DNA from: Capitella teleta
Taxonomy: Eukaryota > Annelida > Polychaeta > Capitellidae
Direction of reading: 5' to 3'
Assembly (NCBI GenBank): GCA_000328365.1
Contig: KB296270.1
Location: 138,869 to 202,868, forward strand
DNA: 64,000 nt
In this document: positions 36,157-47,510 of the stretch, piece after piece
Position numbering within the stretch: position 1 is the first letter of the stretch
Layout of the letters: each line of letters opens with the position of its first letter
The notes under the pieces: model-generated
The model's database searches: none
Told to the model about the DNA's origin: nothing
The model's input: only the letters and a program-made list of their open reading frames with translations
Program-made: the position numbers and the translations under genes

Positions 36157-39100
36157 TGTGTTCAATAACAATAATAAAGTACTTTCCAGCCGCAGCATTC
36201 CCACGATGCACGAAGAAGGTTCAGAGCCTTAGGGCCTATATACGCACACAAGCAAAAAAGAAGGCACGATTTGCAGATTGTTTTGCTTAAGAAGCGTTAA
36301 TTAAGACCAACATGCATGTCGTTTTGTTCGTGATTATTCAACGTGAGATCTAGTTCTGTATAGAATGAACTCATGTTTCGTCACAAGTGTAGTTATAGAT
36401 AACGGGAACTAGTCCAATGGAAGCCATGACTGCATTCCCTAATTGGTTCAAGATTGCGTCATCGTAATGACCAGCCAATGGATCAGCCCATTGCTTGCTG
36501 CAGGTGACAAGAATAGGAGATGGGAAGATCCACTTACGTGTCACCCAGGTCTACATAATTGCATTCGTATATATATTCCTATTCGTATATTTGCGATTCC
36601 CGAAACAACCTATATACGATATACGCTTAAATATATATTAGTTGTCTTCGCGCTGCCAGAACATCGCATAGGTGTATCTCACGAAATAGGACAGATAGGA
36701 CAAAATGTTTACCTCTTAAGATACAAGTGTCATTGCGTTTCCCTGAATATAGTAGAGCAGCGCGAAAGAACACCAAAATCCATGTTAATTGTAGGAAACA
36801 GAACACTAGTTATATGAGAGCAGATTTAGCAATAAGTGAATCAAATGAAGTACAGGTGAACCATTGGTGCACATTGAGGCGGGCTTGAATTGCACGTGCG
36901 CGCCGGGTTTTTGAATGATTGGCTACGGGACACAGGTGCCGTTACGGAACCTGAGGCTCAGGCTGCGAGATGGCAGTGAATAATTGAGTGACAGTATTGT
37001 ACTCGAACAATGGAAATGTTCGAAGAGGAAAAGTCATTAATGAATTCAAAGAACTTGATGAGTTTGGCAATAACACAACTCACCGACGCGAATGTGTTCG
37101 GGTAATCCATCCGTAGATTTAGTCAACCATAACACTAGGCACAAGTTAAATGAAAATGAAAACCCTCCGACCGCCGCCAGGTGATCTAGCGTGTATTCTG
37201 GCAACAATATCGAAGGCATTATCCGTCAGGCGTTGTACGGACGGACCCTAAAAAAAGTTATAGTTGCAATCCTGTTGAAATGGCCAGTTCTCCACTGAAG
37301 CGCACTAGATCTCAATAGAAAGTGTTAAGAGCTGCAGTGGCTCCGTCCTGTGGCGGGGCATCGTACTAAGCGCGGCAGAGGCGGGAGAAAGGAGAAGCGA
37401 ATGTTCGTCTGCCGTTGCTCATCCCGGCCAGGAGAGGCACTGCGCGCCCGAAAGCTCGCGCCAAACCGTAGCCGCCGCCTGCGGCGATGGACAAAATCAA
37501 TAGAGGAAGGAAATGAGCGCATCTGACGAACGGGACAGCACGTGGCTGCAAAACTCCGACGATTGTGAAGTTCAGAGCGGCAAAAGAGAGCTTTTGTCAT
37601 GGCCGCGAGATCCACAGGGATTCACGCTCATCGTGACGAAGGGACACGACACTCGTCTCTCCTCGTCCCCAACGTCGCTGATCGGATGGAACGCAGGCTC
37701 AAGAGACTCGTCGATGGATGTGCGGGCAATCTGGATGCGATGAATTGCGCTATGCAGAATTACGGGCTGAATTCTACACTTAGGAGTCCCCTGGGAGAGC
37801 TGTATACGCTACTCGTCGTGTCTCCGCCCCGAAGACACGAGTCTTGAAACCTAGAGTTACTCTGGCCTGTAGGAGTTCACCAGATTTAAACCAAATCAGA
37901 TGAAGGGTCTGGAATGGATGAAACAATATCCTGGAAATCGACCCACGGCAATTGAATGACTGCTCTGCGCCAGGAGCGACGAGACCTCTACGAGCCACTC
38001 TCATGACTTTCATGGCATCGAGATTTGTCCCTGTTGGCCTTTTGCGATTCACATCAAACATCAGATGATCAGCCTTCAGCTAGAGATGGATGCTGGCTAT
38101 GTTTCCTTTGGGAAAATCATTGTTGTATGCCCTCCGCGCATCTCTAAAGCCTCGCAGACATTTTGGGAGATTTTGCTATAGAGGCATTCTCTTAATAGAC
38201 CCGGTGAATGTGGGGTCTCAGCAATGACAAATGCAGTTTACAGGAGCAATTATTCTTAATACAATGAGTGATTCGCCCATAATGTTAACGGAGTAAATAT
38301 ACAGAATATAAATGATGATTGTTATTCATCACTAAATTGAAAAGTTCTTTTTCTGAGTTAGGGCACAAAAATAACATGGCAAAAAGAGCACTCTCTGAAC
38401 TAGTACAAGTGTCAACTGACACCCACGAGAAAATGTGGATGGATGGAAGTTCATCCAGGTGACTGAACCTCTGTTTCCGGCGTCTCTGATTGAGGAGGAT
38501 GATTCATCTTTCCTGGGATGTAACTCTTGACACGCTTCATCAGTTCCAATCTCATAAGAACGGAATTTTGTTGGCATTTAATGAGGACATCGATTTTATA
38601 CAGTGAATTTTGTTGTTCGAAGAGCAATTTAGATATGGCTAAAGGGAATCGGGAATATCTGAAACTGCCAACAAAATGTCGATTGGTGTTCACAGTGTGA
38701 TCATTTTCGAGAAAAGGGGATCGACAATAATAAGTACAACAATTAACCTCAATATTTGAGAAAGGACAAAGAATAATCATTATACATGTTTCTATGTGAG
38801 CTTTTGGATCACATTAGAACAATAAGCATCCATCACTTTTCGGAGATTTTAAAAATTTGGACCAACTCATTTTGTTATGATTAGACTCCAAAACGCACCC
38901 TTTGACAAATCAGAAGCTGGCTGGAGTTTAGTGAACCATTGTTATCTTATCGATTAACTTGCTATTCCGAAGCCCTGAATGGATATTACGTGAAAGAGTG
39001 TCGTCGATTGACACAATAACCAACAACAAGTCCAATTTGCTGGAGAGTAAAATAAAAAACCGGCCAATCAGCAACGTGGTTTTATTTCAGCATGACAATC

Positions 39101-40449
39101 ACGTCTCTGCACTTGCATACGACTGCGCGCTATTTCACGGGAAGTATAGTTCTCTCTTAAAACTTGCAATATTGGGAGTTTTTCCCGGTATATAATAAGG
39201 ATAAATCGTACTTGGATGTTTACTAGCTGCACATTGTTTATGCATGTCTCGGAGGCATCTACGTGTCTGTGTACATTTTAGCTTTGCTTCGACTCAGGAT
39301 TGAGCTTCCCAATCAAACACAATTTTCAGATATTGCAAAATGATATATATATTCAAATATGAACTAATGATCAGCCAATCTAATATTTAATACAACTACA
39401 ACTACATGTTTACACAATCAACTGGCAAATTAATTGATCAATTCTTATGCATCACTTCAGCTATACACCTTTGACAATATCAAGTCACGTGCACACGATG
39501 GTTCAGATCGCATGCAAAAGAGCACATAGTATATGTGTATACATTCCACTGTAGAGAAGCAATCAGCTGATCTTCACCGCTCAGCCAACAAGATGTGCAA
39601 GCCTTCAAGATTTGTTATTTCAGTTTGAAATCATCAGACAGCGGAAAGAAAGGCAAGTTCGTGAATGAAACCTGTCTTGTTTATACCCTCACTGCCTGAT
39701 AACGAGCAGAAGAGATCACTGAAGCGGATTGCTTCATCGGAAAACCCTTTTCAAAGAGAGATCTTTCCCCCCTTCTTCTCCTCCAATTTATTTCAATATG
39801 ATTGATCAGCTTTATCGATGCCTCACCGGTGCACTGCGACCCCTTCAATTTGCTAGGATCGTTCGGTTCCCCCTTCTCAAATGATTAGCCATTTAGAGCC
39901 ATGTTCAGAGGATGCTTGCATGTATTGCGTTATTGAAAATGGGCGTTGTCTGAGTATTACAGTTATTACCATCTCCTCGCCACGTGCAATAGCATGCATA
40001 CACATTTTGTGATCATCTGTTGGAAATCAATGCATTCTAATTGAGGTGTGCTAATTAGTAAGTTGGTCTAATTTACTTTTCTGCAGTGGAGTTACCTTGC
40101 TTAGATCGTCCCCCGAGCAACAGCAGAATCCCAGGGCCTTAATTATATTCTTGATTACAGGAAGGGGCAATTAGACCTATGCGTCTAATTAACAATTGTA
40201 CGCAATCTACATCGCAGGTGGCGTTTATCAACAGTCATTTCCGTTTAAATGTATAACCTTTTGTATACTTTTGTTCTTACATTTTCTTATATGTCGTAAG
40301 TGCGAATAAACCACGGAAACCCTATGGACTTGAATAATTAATACAAAGCATGCCAGTAACTACGATTTAAGGGGCTATCGAGGCATTTGGAACTGTTAAA
40401 CGCGATGGCTTTATGATTGTATGATTGCACCTGGAATTTTCTACTTGCG
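36157..40449. other. Non-coding stretch before the hAT-like element
   Basis: No recognisable gene, RNA or repeat family. The window 37360-37860 is more GC-rich with overlapping chance frames on both strands but has no known domain. Confidence 0.6.
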
Positions 40450-40490
40450 CCTACATGCAGTGGCGTAGGAACCGGGGGGCCGGGGGGCCG

Positions 40491-40522
40491 AGGCCCCCCC
40501 AAGTCTAGGAGTGGGGGGGCCT
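40491..40522 (+). repeat. G/C-run hairpin near left end of hAT-like element
   Basis: A perfect 10-bp inverted repeat, AGGCCCCCCC and GGGGGGGCCT, separated by 12 nt. A further C run at about 40538-40544 follows. Confidence 0.8.
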
Positions 40523-42386
40523 GAGTATGTTTTGGCCCCCCCAAAAATTTGCATGTGCAGAAAAAAAAAATCACAGCCATTTAGAGAAATCAGTCATTAT
40601 TTTTGGTATTCATATGTACGCAATTGTATGATAGTTCCATATGAATGATACTATGCTACACTGCCTTTGTCCTTCTCCACTCAGCTCTCCTAAGAAGGCA
40701 AATGACTTAGAATCATAACGCAAACACTGCAGAGGCGCTTTCGATTTGGGGATAAATTTGACGTCTGCCCCCCCCCCCCTCCCTCAGAGGAGCATCACCT
40801 CATTCTTCAGTTGAAATAGGTAACCTAGAATAAAACTGACAACAGTAGCAGCTAAAATACGTGCATATATCCCACAATTACACTGCCACTGTATGTGAAC
40901 AGTGTACATACTCACGTAGCTGACATACACAATACATGATACAATGAAGGACACTAGTATTATGATACTACACTACTGACTACAGCGAGACGCCATGAGG
41001 TATACAGACCCCAGATTTATCTGTGCTATTACTCACGACACTGCATGACCAACCCTCTCATACATTGAAGAGGGGGGGCACTGACCTAGGCCCCCCCGTC
41101 CCCTCTCCTGTGGCCTGTTCTTACTCCACGGTAACTGAATGATACCCAGTCAGTCAGTCACTGACCAGTGGACTTGATCAGCATATACTAGTATACATGT
41201 ATCTCACATTCTCAGATGATTCAAACTTGAAATTGAATTGACAATCTCTAGCACTCACATATCATTTTTAATATTTCCCCGCCCAATACATGCATGTACA
41301 GTGACGTACTCTCCCAGTCACAGTGAGCCTTGATCACTGCATGTAAAGGCTGTACGCAGTGTATAATCTCAGTTCCAGATGCGGTGTTAATGATTATCAA
41401 TTATCATTTAAGGGGCATCTCTTTTGTGTGCACCGTTGCATAATCATTCACGAATTACGCTATGCTTAGGAAACATGATGACGATCAGCCAGAGGGAGCC
41501 ATCGAACCGCAGACAATTTCTCCCAATCAAAGTGAAGCAGCAGGTGCTTTTTGATATTCAAAAATGTTTCTGTTTTCATTGCTTTCAAGTGCTTTGTTGG
41601 ACATGTTCCTTTATTTTCTTCTGTTTTCATTGATAACACCCCACAGCGAGGAATAGTAAGGTAAGATATATAATTATACTTATATATATATAGTGATATA
41701 CATGTATGTTTGAATATTGAATACAATTTACATTTGTTTGAAAATAATGCGTACAGCTACAGTGCCCGAAGAGGTTATCAATATGCACATGTACTAATCG
41801 TATTACATGTATCCATTCGTTTGTATTCTCAATGCTGGGAAGTAATTTTAGACTATATTAAAATTTAATGTCTTATGGAAGACTTTTTTTAACTCAACTT
41901 TTTTTTAGCAAATTTTGCAAGCTAGCTTGTTGCATTAATTATACTTCTAAGATAATTATGTTGTATATCACTTATGCATGGCATCAATTGTTCATTTCTC
42001 ATTTCTCAGATGGCTCAGCCAAGGACAGCGGACAGATTAACGAAGTTGAACGATGCCAAGCAGTGTGCTGCATGGCTATTGAACCTCATTATATAATCAC
42101 CGATATAAATGTATATGCATCACTCGTGAATTTATTTGTAATAAAACTAAGGTTCTGTTCTCCATACCTCGTTGAATTACTTTATAGGTCATAAGTGGGA
42201 GGATACACAGGCGATTTTAGTTGATAGAATAAATTAACATTATAACATACTATATTTCTCTGATGTAGACCAAAGATCAACGATATATATACATATACAT
42301 ACATGTATCTGCCTAGGATAATGTGTTAAATTCTAGTAATTAAGTGCTCAGACAATGGATTTTTCACTCTTTATAACAATTTTTTT

Positions 42387-42442
42387 CCGGGGGAGCATGC
42401 CCCCGGACCCCCCTAGTGTGACTGCGCCGCGTAGCGGCGCAG
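42387..42442 (+). repeat. Two subterminal hairpins near right end of hAT-like element
   Basis: CCGGGGG/CCCCCGG at 42387-42406 (6-nt loop) and CTGCGCCGC/GCGGCGCAG at 42422-42442 (3-nt loop). Both stems are perfect. Confidence 0.85.
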
Positions 42443-42514
42443 GTGTCCCCCTATCATTACCTTCAATTTGGGCCCCCCCAAGTCTGAGAACGTTCCTACG
42501 CCTCTGCCTACATG

Positions 42515-43406
42515 ATTATAAATATGATTATAACCCTTCTGTTTCATGAACCCCGTCAACAGATTGAAATATTTTGAATTTGATTGTCAATGATCCAAGG
42601 TGGTTCTGTCAGTGTTAAAGTCTTGAGAATTTTCTCAATATTTCCGGTTGTGGGCTGCTCGAAACATTGTGGTCCTTCCACTGCATAAGTTCGGATTGGT
42701 GATTTGATCATTCGGTGATATCGCTTTTCAGACGCCAATTGGAACAATTAAAGGGAGGGAGAACTGGTTAAAAATGGACTTTGAGTCGTTATTTGATGCA
42801 CCAAAAATGATTCCTATGCCTGGCCCACACAAGAAATATCATCGCTAACGATTTCGCGGGAGATATATTGCTAACTAGGCGTGACGTCATGAGCTGTGAT
42901 GAAACACAGAGTTCCCCATCTTTTACAATGGGCCTCGTCATATCAGCGTGTCCTGCGACTAAACCCCTGGATATTTTTTTGTTTTCTTTTCGGAAATAGA
43001 TAGAATAATCATTTTGCCACCAGTCAGGCGCAAAAAAAAAAAAAAAATTTCGCTACTTTTCTTATTTCAACAAGCGATTTTCTAGGACACCTACCATGTT
43101 TCTCATCCTGAAACAGTAAAAAGGTCAGCCAGAGTGCACCACGCATGCGCTTTCGTTTCGTAAACAACAAAGATGTCCTTTTATGGCGAAGATGATCTGC
43201 TCTGATTTGCTGAAATGGATAGCTTCCCGAGGGGAACGGGACCAATCAGCCATCAGCCAAACCAAGCCATCAGCTGACGTTTGCCTCCTATACTTCGCAA
43301 TGGAAGCCATTCTCCCATAGGCGCAATGCTAACCCCGATATTCGGAATGCATTATTTCCTTACGCTTGCATCCAGGCATGGTGTTTTGGCACGGAATGCT
43401 ATCAAT
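42515..43406. other. Unique sequence between hAT-like element and gap
   Basis: No recognisable gene or repeat. A short A run lies at about 43033-43047. Confidence 0.6.
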
Positions 43407-43689
43407 NNNNNNNNNNNNNNNNNNNNNNNNNNNNNNNNNNNNNNNNNNNNNNNNNNNNNNNNNNNNNNNNNNNNNNNNNNNNNNNNNNNNNNNNNNNNNN
43501 NNNNNNNNNNNNNNNNNNNNNNNNNNNNNNNNNNNNNNNNNNNNNNNNNNNNNNNNNNNNNNNNNNNNNNNNNNNNNNNNNNNNNNNNNNNNNNNNNNNN
43601 NNNNNNNNNNNNNNNNNNNNNNNNNNNNNNNNNNNNNNNNNNNNNNNNNNNNNNNNNNNNNNNNNNNNNNNNNNNNNNNNNNNNNNNNN
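43407..43689. other. Assembly gap, 283 N
   Basis: A run of undetermined bases. It lies about 50 bp from the start of a tandem satellite array, a typical place for an assembler to fail. Any frame crossing it is meaningless. Confidence 0.99.
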
Positions 43690-43739
43690 TGAAAAAAAAA
43701 CACCAATTCTTATATGATTTTTTTAACTAGAGATAGAGT

Positions 43740-44780
43740 AATTATGAGATGGATCAATGAAAGAAAAGTGTCAATGTCATCAGCTCCATGCCATGAGATG
43801 GAATAAACACCAACTGCTTCAAAATTCCAGTGAAGAACCAGCTCAGTCCAGTTCTTAGCTTTTCTTCTATACCCACCATGGTCCGTGGCAACTCAAAGCC
43901 TATAATTTCACTAATATAAGATGGATCAATGAAAGAACGATGTCAATGTCATCAGCTCCATGCCATGAGATGGAATAAACACCAACTGCTTCAAAATTCC
44001 AGTGAAGAACCAGCTCAGTCCAGTTCTTAGCTTTTCTCCTATACCCACCATGGTCCGTGGCAACTCGAAGCCTATAATTTCACTAATATGAGATGGATCA
44101 ATGAAAGAACGGTGTCAATGTCATCAGCTCCATGCCATGAGATGGAATAAACACCAACTGCTTCAAAATTTCAGTGCAGGACTAGCCTAGTCCAGTTCTT
44201 AGCTTTTCTTCTATACCCACCATGGTCCGTGGCAACTCGAAGCCTATAATTTCCCTAATATGAGATGGATCAATGAAAGAACGGTGTCAATGTCATCAGT
44301 TCCATGCCATGAGATGGAATGAATACCAACTGCTTCAAAATTTCAGTGCAGGATTAGTCCAGTCCAGTTTATAGCTTTTCTCCTATACCCACCATGGTCC
44401 GTGGCAACTCAAAGCCTATAATTTCACTAATATGAGATGGATCAATGAAAGAAAGGTGTCAATGTCATCAATTCCATGCCATGAGATGGAATAAACACCA
44501 ACTGCTTCAAAATTTTAGTGCAGGACTAGCCCAGTCCAGTTCTTAGCTTTTCTCCTATACCCACCATGGTCCGTGGCAATTCGAAGCCTATAATTTCCCT
44601 AATATGAGATGGATCAATGAAAGAAAGGTGTCAATGTCATCAGTTCCATGCCATGAGATGGAATGAATACCAACTGCTTCAAAATTTCAGTGCAGGACTA
44701 GCCCAGTCCAGTTCTTAGCTTTTCTCCTATACCCACCATGGTAACTCGAAGCCTATAATTTCACTAATATGAGATTGAAT
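43740..44780 (+). repeat. Satellite array, 172-bp period, left arm
   Basis: Six consecutive copies start at 43748, 43920, 44092, 44264, 44436 and 44608, a constant 172-bp spacing. The last copy is 165 bp. The unit begins gatggatcaatgaaag and contains accatggtccgtggcaa and the inverted repeat GGACT/AGTCC. Copies 1-2 differ from 3-6 at shared positions, giving two subtypes. The array is non-coding. Confidence 0.95.
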
Positions 44781-44817
44781 GAATGAATGAAACAAAAGGG
44801 GTTTATCACACAAATAG

Positions 44818-44823
44818 TTTTAT
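44818..44823 (-). terminator. Candidate poly(A) signal for spacer ORF
   Basis: AATAAA on the minus strand about 280 nt past the stop of the spacer open frame. Confidence 0.35.
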
Positions 44824-45099
44824 TCCACATCAGGAGAACACAAATTTTGTATAGTCATCAATGTCTTTTCTGCCTCCGTTGAGAGGATCTGTCAGTAGCA
44901 GAGAACATTTTATCAAAATGCATTGATAAAGATGAAGTGAACTGTGCATATATATATGAAGGCTTAAATTGTTTTAAGAATTAATGTATGGATATAAATG
45001 TTTGAAAAGAAAAACAAGAAGCAAAAAGCAAAAGGTGAAAGATATATATATATATGCACGCCAAAATACATATTCTACAATACTTGTATAATGTCATCC

Positions 45100-45374
45100 T
45101 CAACTAAATGTACCTGATTCATCAAACAAGCAGTTTGACAAATAAAGTCTTCCCTTCATGGGTGGCAGCAATGAAGAAGCAGCCTTGAATATTCTTGAAA
45201 AAAACTGAAGAGAGATTACATGAAGATTGTTCAAAGCAATTATCTCAAGTTGCCTGGAGCGTGAAAATCCCGCAATTGCAAGCATCTGCTTGTCATGCCT
45301 TGTCCACAGCTGGCGCAATATTGCAATATTGAATCTTCTATGATCCCTCCGTGCATCCATGAAGCTGAGAACTT
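45100..45374 (-). CDS. Unassigned exon-like open frame in the satellite spacer
   Basis: It encodes about 91 residues including FMDARRDHRRFNIAILRQLW, RQLEIIALNNLHVISLQFF and MKGRLYLSNCLFDESGTFS, then a stop. It is preceded by a good acceptor (gtttacag) and followed by AATAAA, so it looks like a 3'-terminal exon. I recognise no family. It may be a host exon, a captured fragment or part of the element that carries the arrays. Chance cannot be excluded at this length. Confidence 0.3.
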
Positions 45375-45582
45375 CTGTAAACAATGCCCCAAAATAAATG
45401 TATGCAATCAGGTATTGAAATCCATTTATAATAAGAACTTTTCAAAGTTTGATAATTATTATTTTCCCTTTGTTTTCTCCAATTATCAATCAATATTGGA
45501 TATTTTTTTGTCCTTCAGTAAAAGGTTTGGATGCCACGATGCGCTAGTTGCATCTGTTTCTGACTCTTCTGACCCTTCTCCA

Positions 45583-46284
45583 TGGAGCTGATGACATTGA
45601 CACCTTTTTTTGAAGCAGTTGGTGTTTATTCCATCTCATGACATGGTGCTGATGACATTGACACCGTTCTTTCATTGATCCATCTCATATTAGTGAAATT
45701 ATAGGCTTCGAGTTGCCACGGACCATGGTGGGTATAGGAGAAAAGCTAAGAACTGGACTGGGCTAGTCCTGCACTGAAATTTTGGAGCAGTTGGTGTTTA
45801 TTCCATCTCATGACATGGAGCTGATGACATTGACATCTTTCTTTCATTGATCCATCTCATATTAGTGAAATTATAGGCTTCGAGTAGCCACGGACCATGG
45901 TGGGTATAGGAGAAAAGCTAAGAACTGGACTGGACTAGTCCTGCACTGAAATTTTGGAGCAGGTGGTGTTTATTCCATCTCATGACATGGAGCTGATGAC
46001 ATTGACACATTTCTTTCATTGATCCATCTCATATTAGTGAAATTATAGGCTTCGAGTTGCCACGGACCATGGTGGGAAAAGGAGAAAAGCTAAGAACTGG
46101 ACTGGGCTAGTCCTGCACTGAAATTTTGGAGCAGTTAGTGTTTATTCCATCTCATGACATGGAGCTGATGACATTGACACATTTCTTTCATTGATCCATC
46201 TCATATTAGTGAAATTATAGGCTTCGAGTTGCCACGGACCATGGTGGGTATAGGAGAATAGCTAAGAACTGGACTGGGCTAGTC
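45583..46284 (-). repeat. Satellite array, 172-bp period, right arm (inverted)
   Basis: Reverse complement of the left-arm unit. Four gatccatctc landmarks are spaced 172 bp apart (45677, 45849, 46021, 46193). The inner edge is one truncated unit. The outer edge stops abruptly at gggctagtc, 46284. Right-arm copies share private variants (for example catgacatgg where the left arm has catggcatgg), so each arm has been homogenised separately. Confidence 0.95.
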
Positions 46285-46589
46285 ACATGCAATTATATTT
46301 TAATTTCATCTGGAAATAATACTTCATATGTTTGTACTGATTTGGGTATAAATTTTAAGTGAATACTAACCGTATTTAAGTGAAAAAGACTCAAATTATG
46401 ACAAATATCACGATTCCAAGATGGACAACAAAAAGGATAGATTACTATCGTTTTTGGACCGTTGATCAAAATTCGCAAGACATTTATCCTTGTCATCATA
46501 ACGCACTTTTTCAAAAATGATAGTAGAATAGCCTCAAGCTATGAAATGTAGTACAGATGCATTCATTGCCACCTGATCTCTCTTAATAT

Positions 46590-47510
46590 AATTATACTTA
46601 GATGCAAAAGAAGCGCAGCTCTTTGGTTATGCCAACACCACATTCCGGGTATGCAATGCATAGACACGAATTTTCGTGTGTAATAAGTTATACCACTTGC
46701 GCACATATTTCTGAAATTTCAAAGGAAAAGAAATGAAGTAACTTGGTTTAATTGGAGGAACAATCGACTAGGGGTCAAAATATAAATGTTCGATTATCAT
46801 GGTCAGTTATTCTCAGTCCTCTGACTCACACGGCAGTAACAAATGAAAGGATTTTAGGGCCAAATTTCTCGATGAGACTCTCCACCCTGCTTTGTGGGAT
46901 GTTGGTGCAGCCTTGAATCAGCTCTCTGCTATTGTGGGCAAACGGGAGGCGGTGGGGAATTACTGACTTCAGTTTATCCCATAAATGTTCATTTAGTGAC
47001 AAATTACGGGTGTGCCAACCATGACAATACCGTAAGTTAACTTTCCTTCTTCAAGAAGTCTGCGAGCAAGGTATGGGTGGGCATTAGTTTGCTGAAATAG
47101 TCGGATCTCAGGATATTCTTAACCCGGATTTGGGGCTTTTATGGGGATCTGAGCCCCTTACTCCCCTACCTGAGCCGATATCAACATTTTCTCTGTATAT
47201 ATTGGTCGGTCGCATTCCTCCCCTGTCGCATATCCCGTAAACATGGCTGTCTTGAACCAGTCCTAGCCCTGAACTCACCGGATTTGTTAGTCCTGTCGGT
47301 TTGCTGTCACTCTCAAGCATCCAGAACTGAGTTAATCATTGTTAGACTTGGTTTTTTCTGCTTGATGACGCATTTGTTGAGTCGTTGATAAACTGTATCC
47401 GATATGGCGGTTTGTGACCCTTGCATCACTTCTCGCTGCAGAACTTCAGAAGGCTTTTGGATACTACCCTTCATGAAGCCGTCAGCCTTCTCAGATTGCA
47501 AATTTGTCAA
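46590..47510 (-). mobile_element. Decayed Tc1-like DNA transposon
   Basis: Minus-strand pieces of a Tc1 transposase in order. A helix-turn-helix-like SDTVYQRLNK lies near 47380. SGCLRVTANRQD, the GRPRVT linker region, lies near 47300. LFQQTNAHPYLARRLLEEGK, the FQQDNARPH region, lies near 47070 with the catalytic Asp replaced by Thr. LSLNEHLWDKLKSVIP and LIQGCTNIPQSRVESLIEKF, the C-terminal region, lie near 46870-47000. Several stops and frame changes separate the pieces, so it is a pseudogene. The low end (gatgcaaaagaagcgcag, about 46597) resembles the end shared by the two other Tc1 remnants in this window. Confidence 0.75.

Larger units (their letters stand above)
40450..42514 (+). mobile_element. 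Non-autonomous hAT-like DNA transposon with 8-bp target duplication
   Basis: The element is 40458-42506 (2049 bp). It starts CAGTGGCGTAGGAAC, and its 3' end read in reverse complement is CAGAGGCGTAGGAAC. It is flanked on both sides by CCTACATG (40450-40457 and 42507-42514), an 8-bp target-site duplication typical of hAT. Both ends carry long G and C runs in hairpin-forming order. No transposase is recognisable inside, so it would move only in trans. Other families with 8-bp duplications are less likely given the CAG start. Orientation is arbitrary. Confidence 0.85.
44781..45582. other. Spacer between inverted satellite arms
   Basis: About 800 bp not made of the satellite. Starts with (TGAA)n. 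It contains a minus-strand open frame at 45100-45374 and a minus-strand AATAAA at 44818-44823, as described separately. Confidence 0.7.

Noticed and set aside
35786-36204. Ser-, Pro- and Glu-rich open frames on both strands
   Set aside because: They are translations of the GGA simple repeat in different frames and carry no domain.
43281-43730. Open frames of 108-149 codons
   Set aside because: Almost entirely undetermined bases of the assembly gap.
43740-46284. CRISPR-like array
   Set aside because: Units are 172 bp and contiguous without unique spacers, in an animal genome; this is a satellite.
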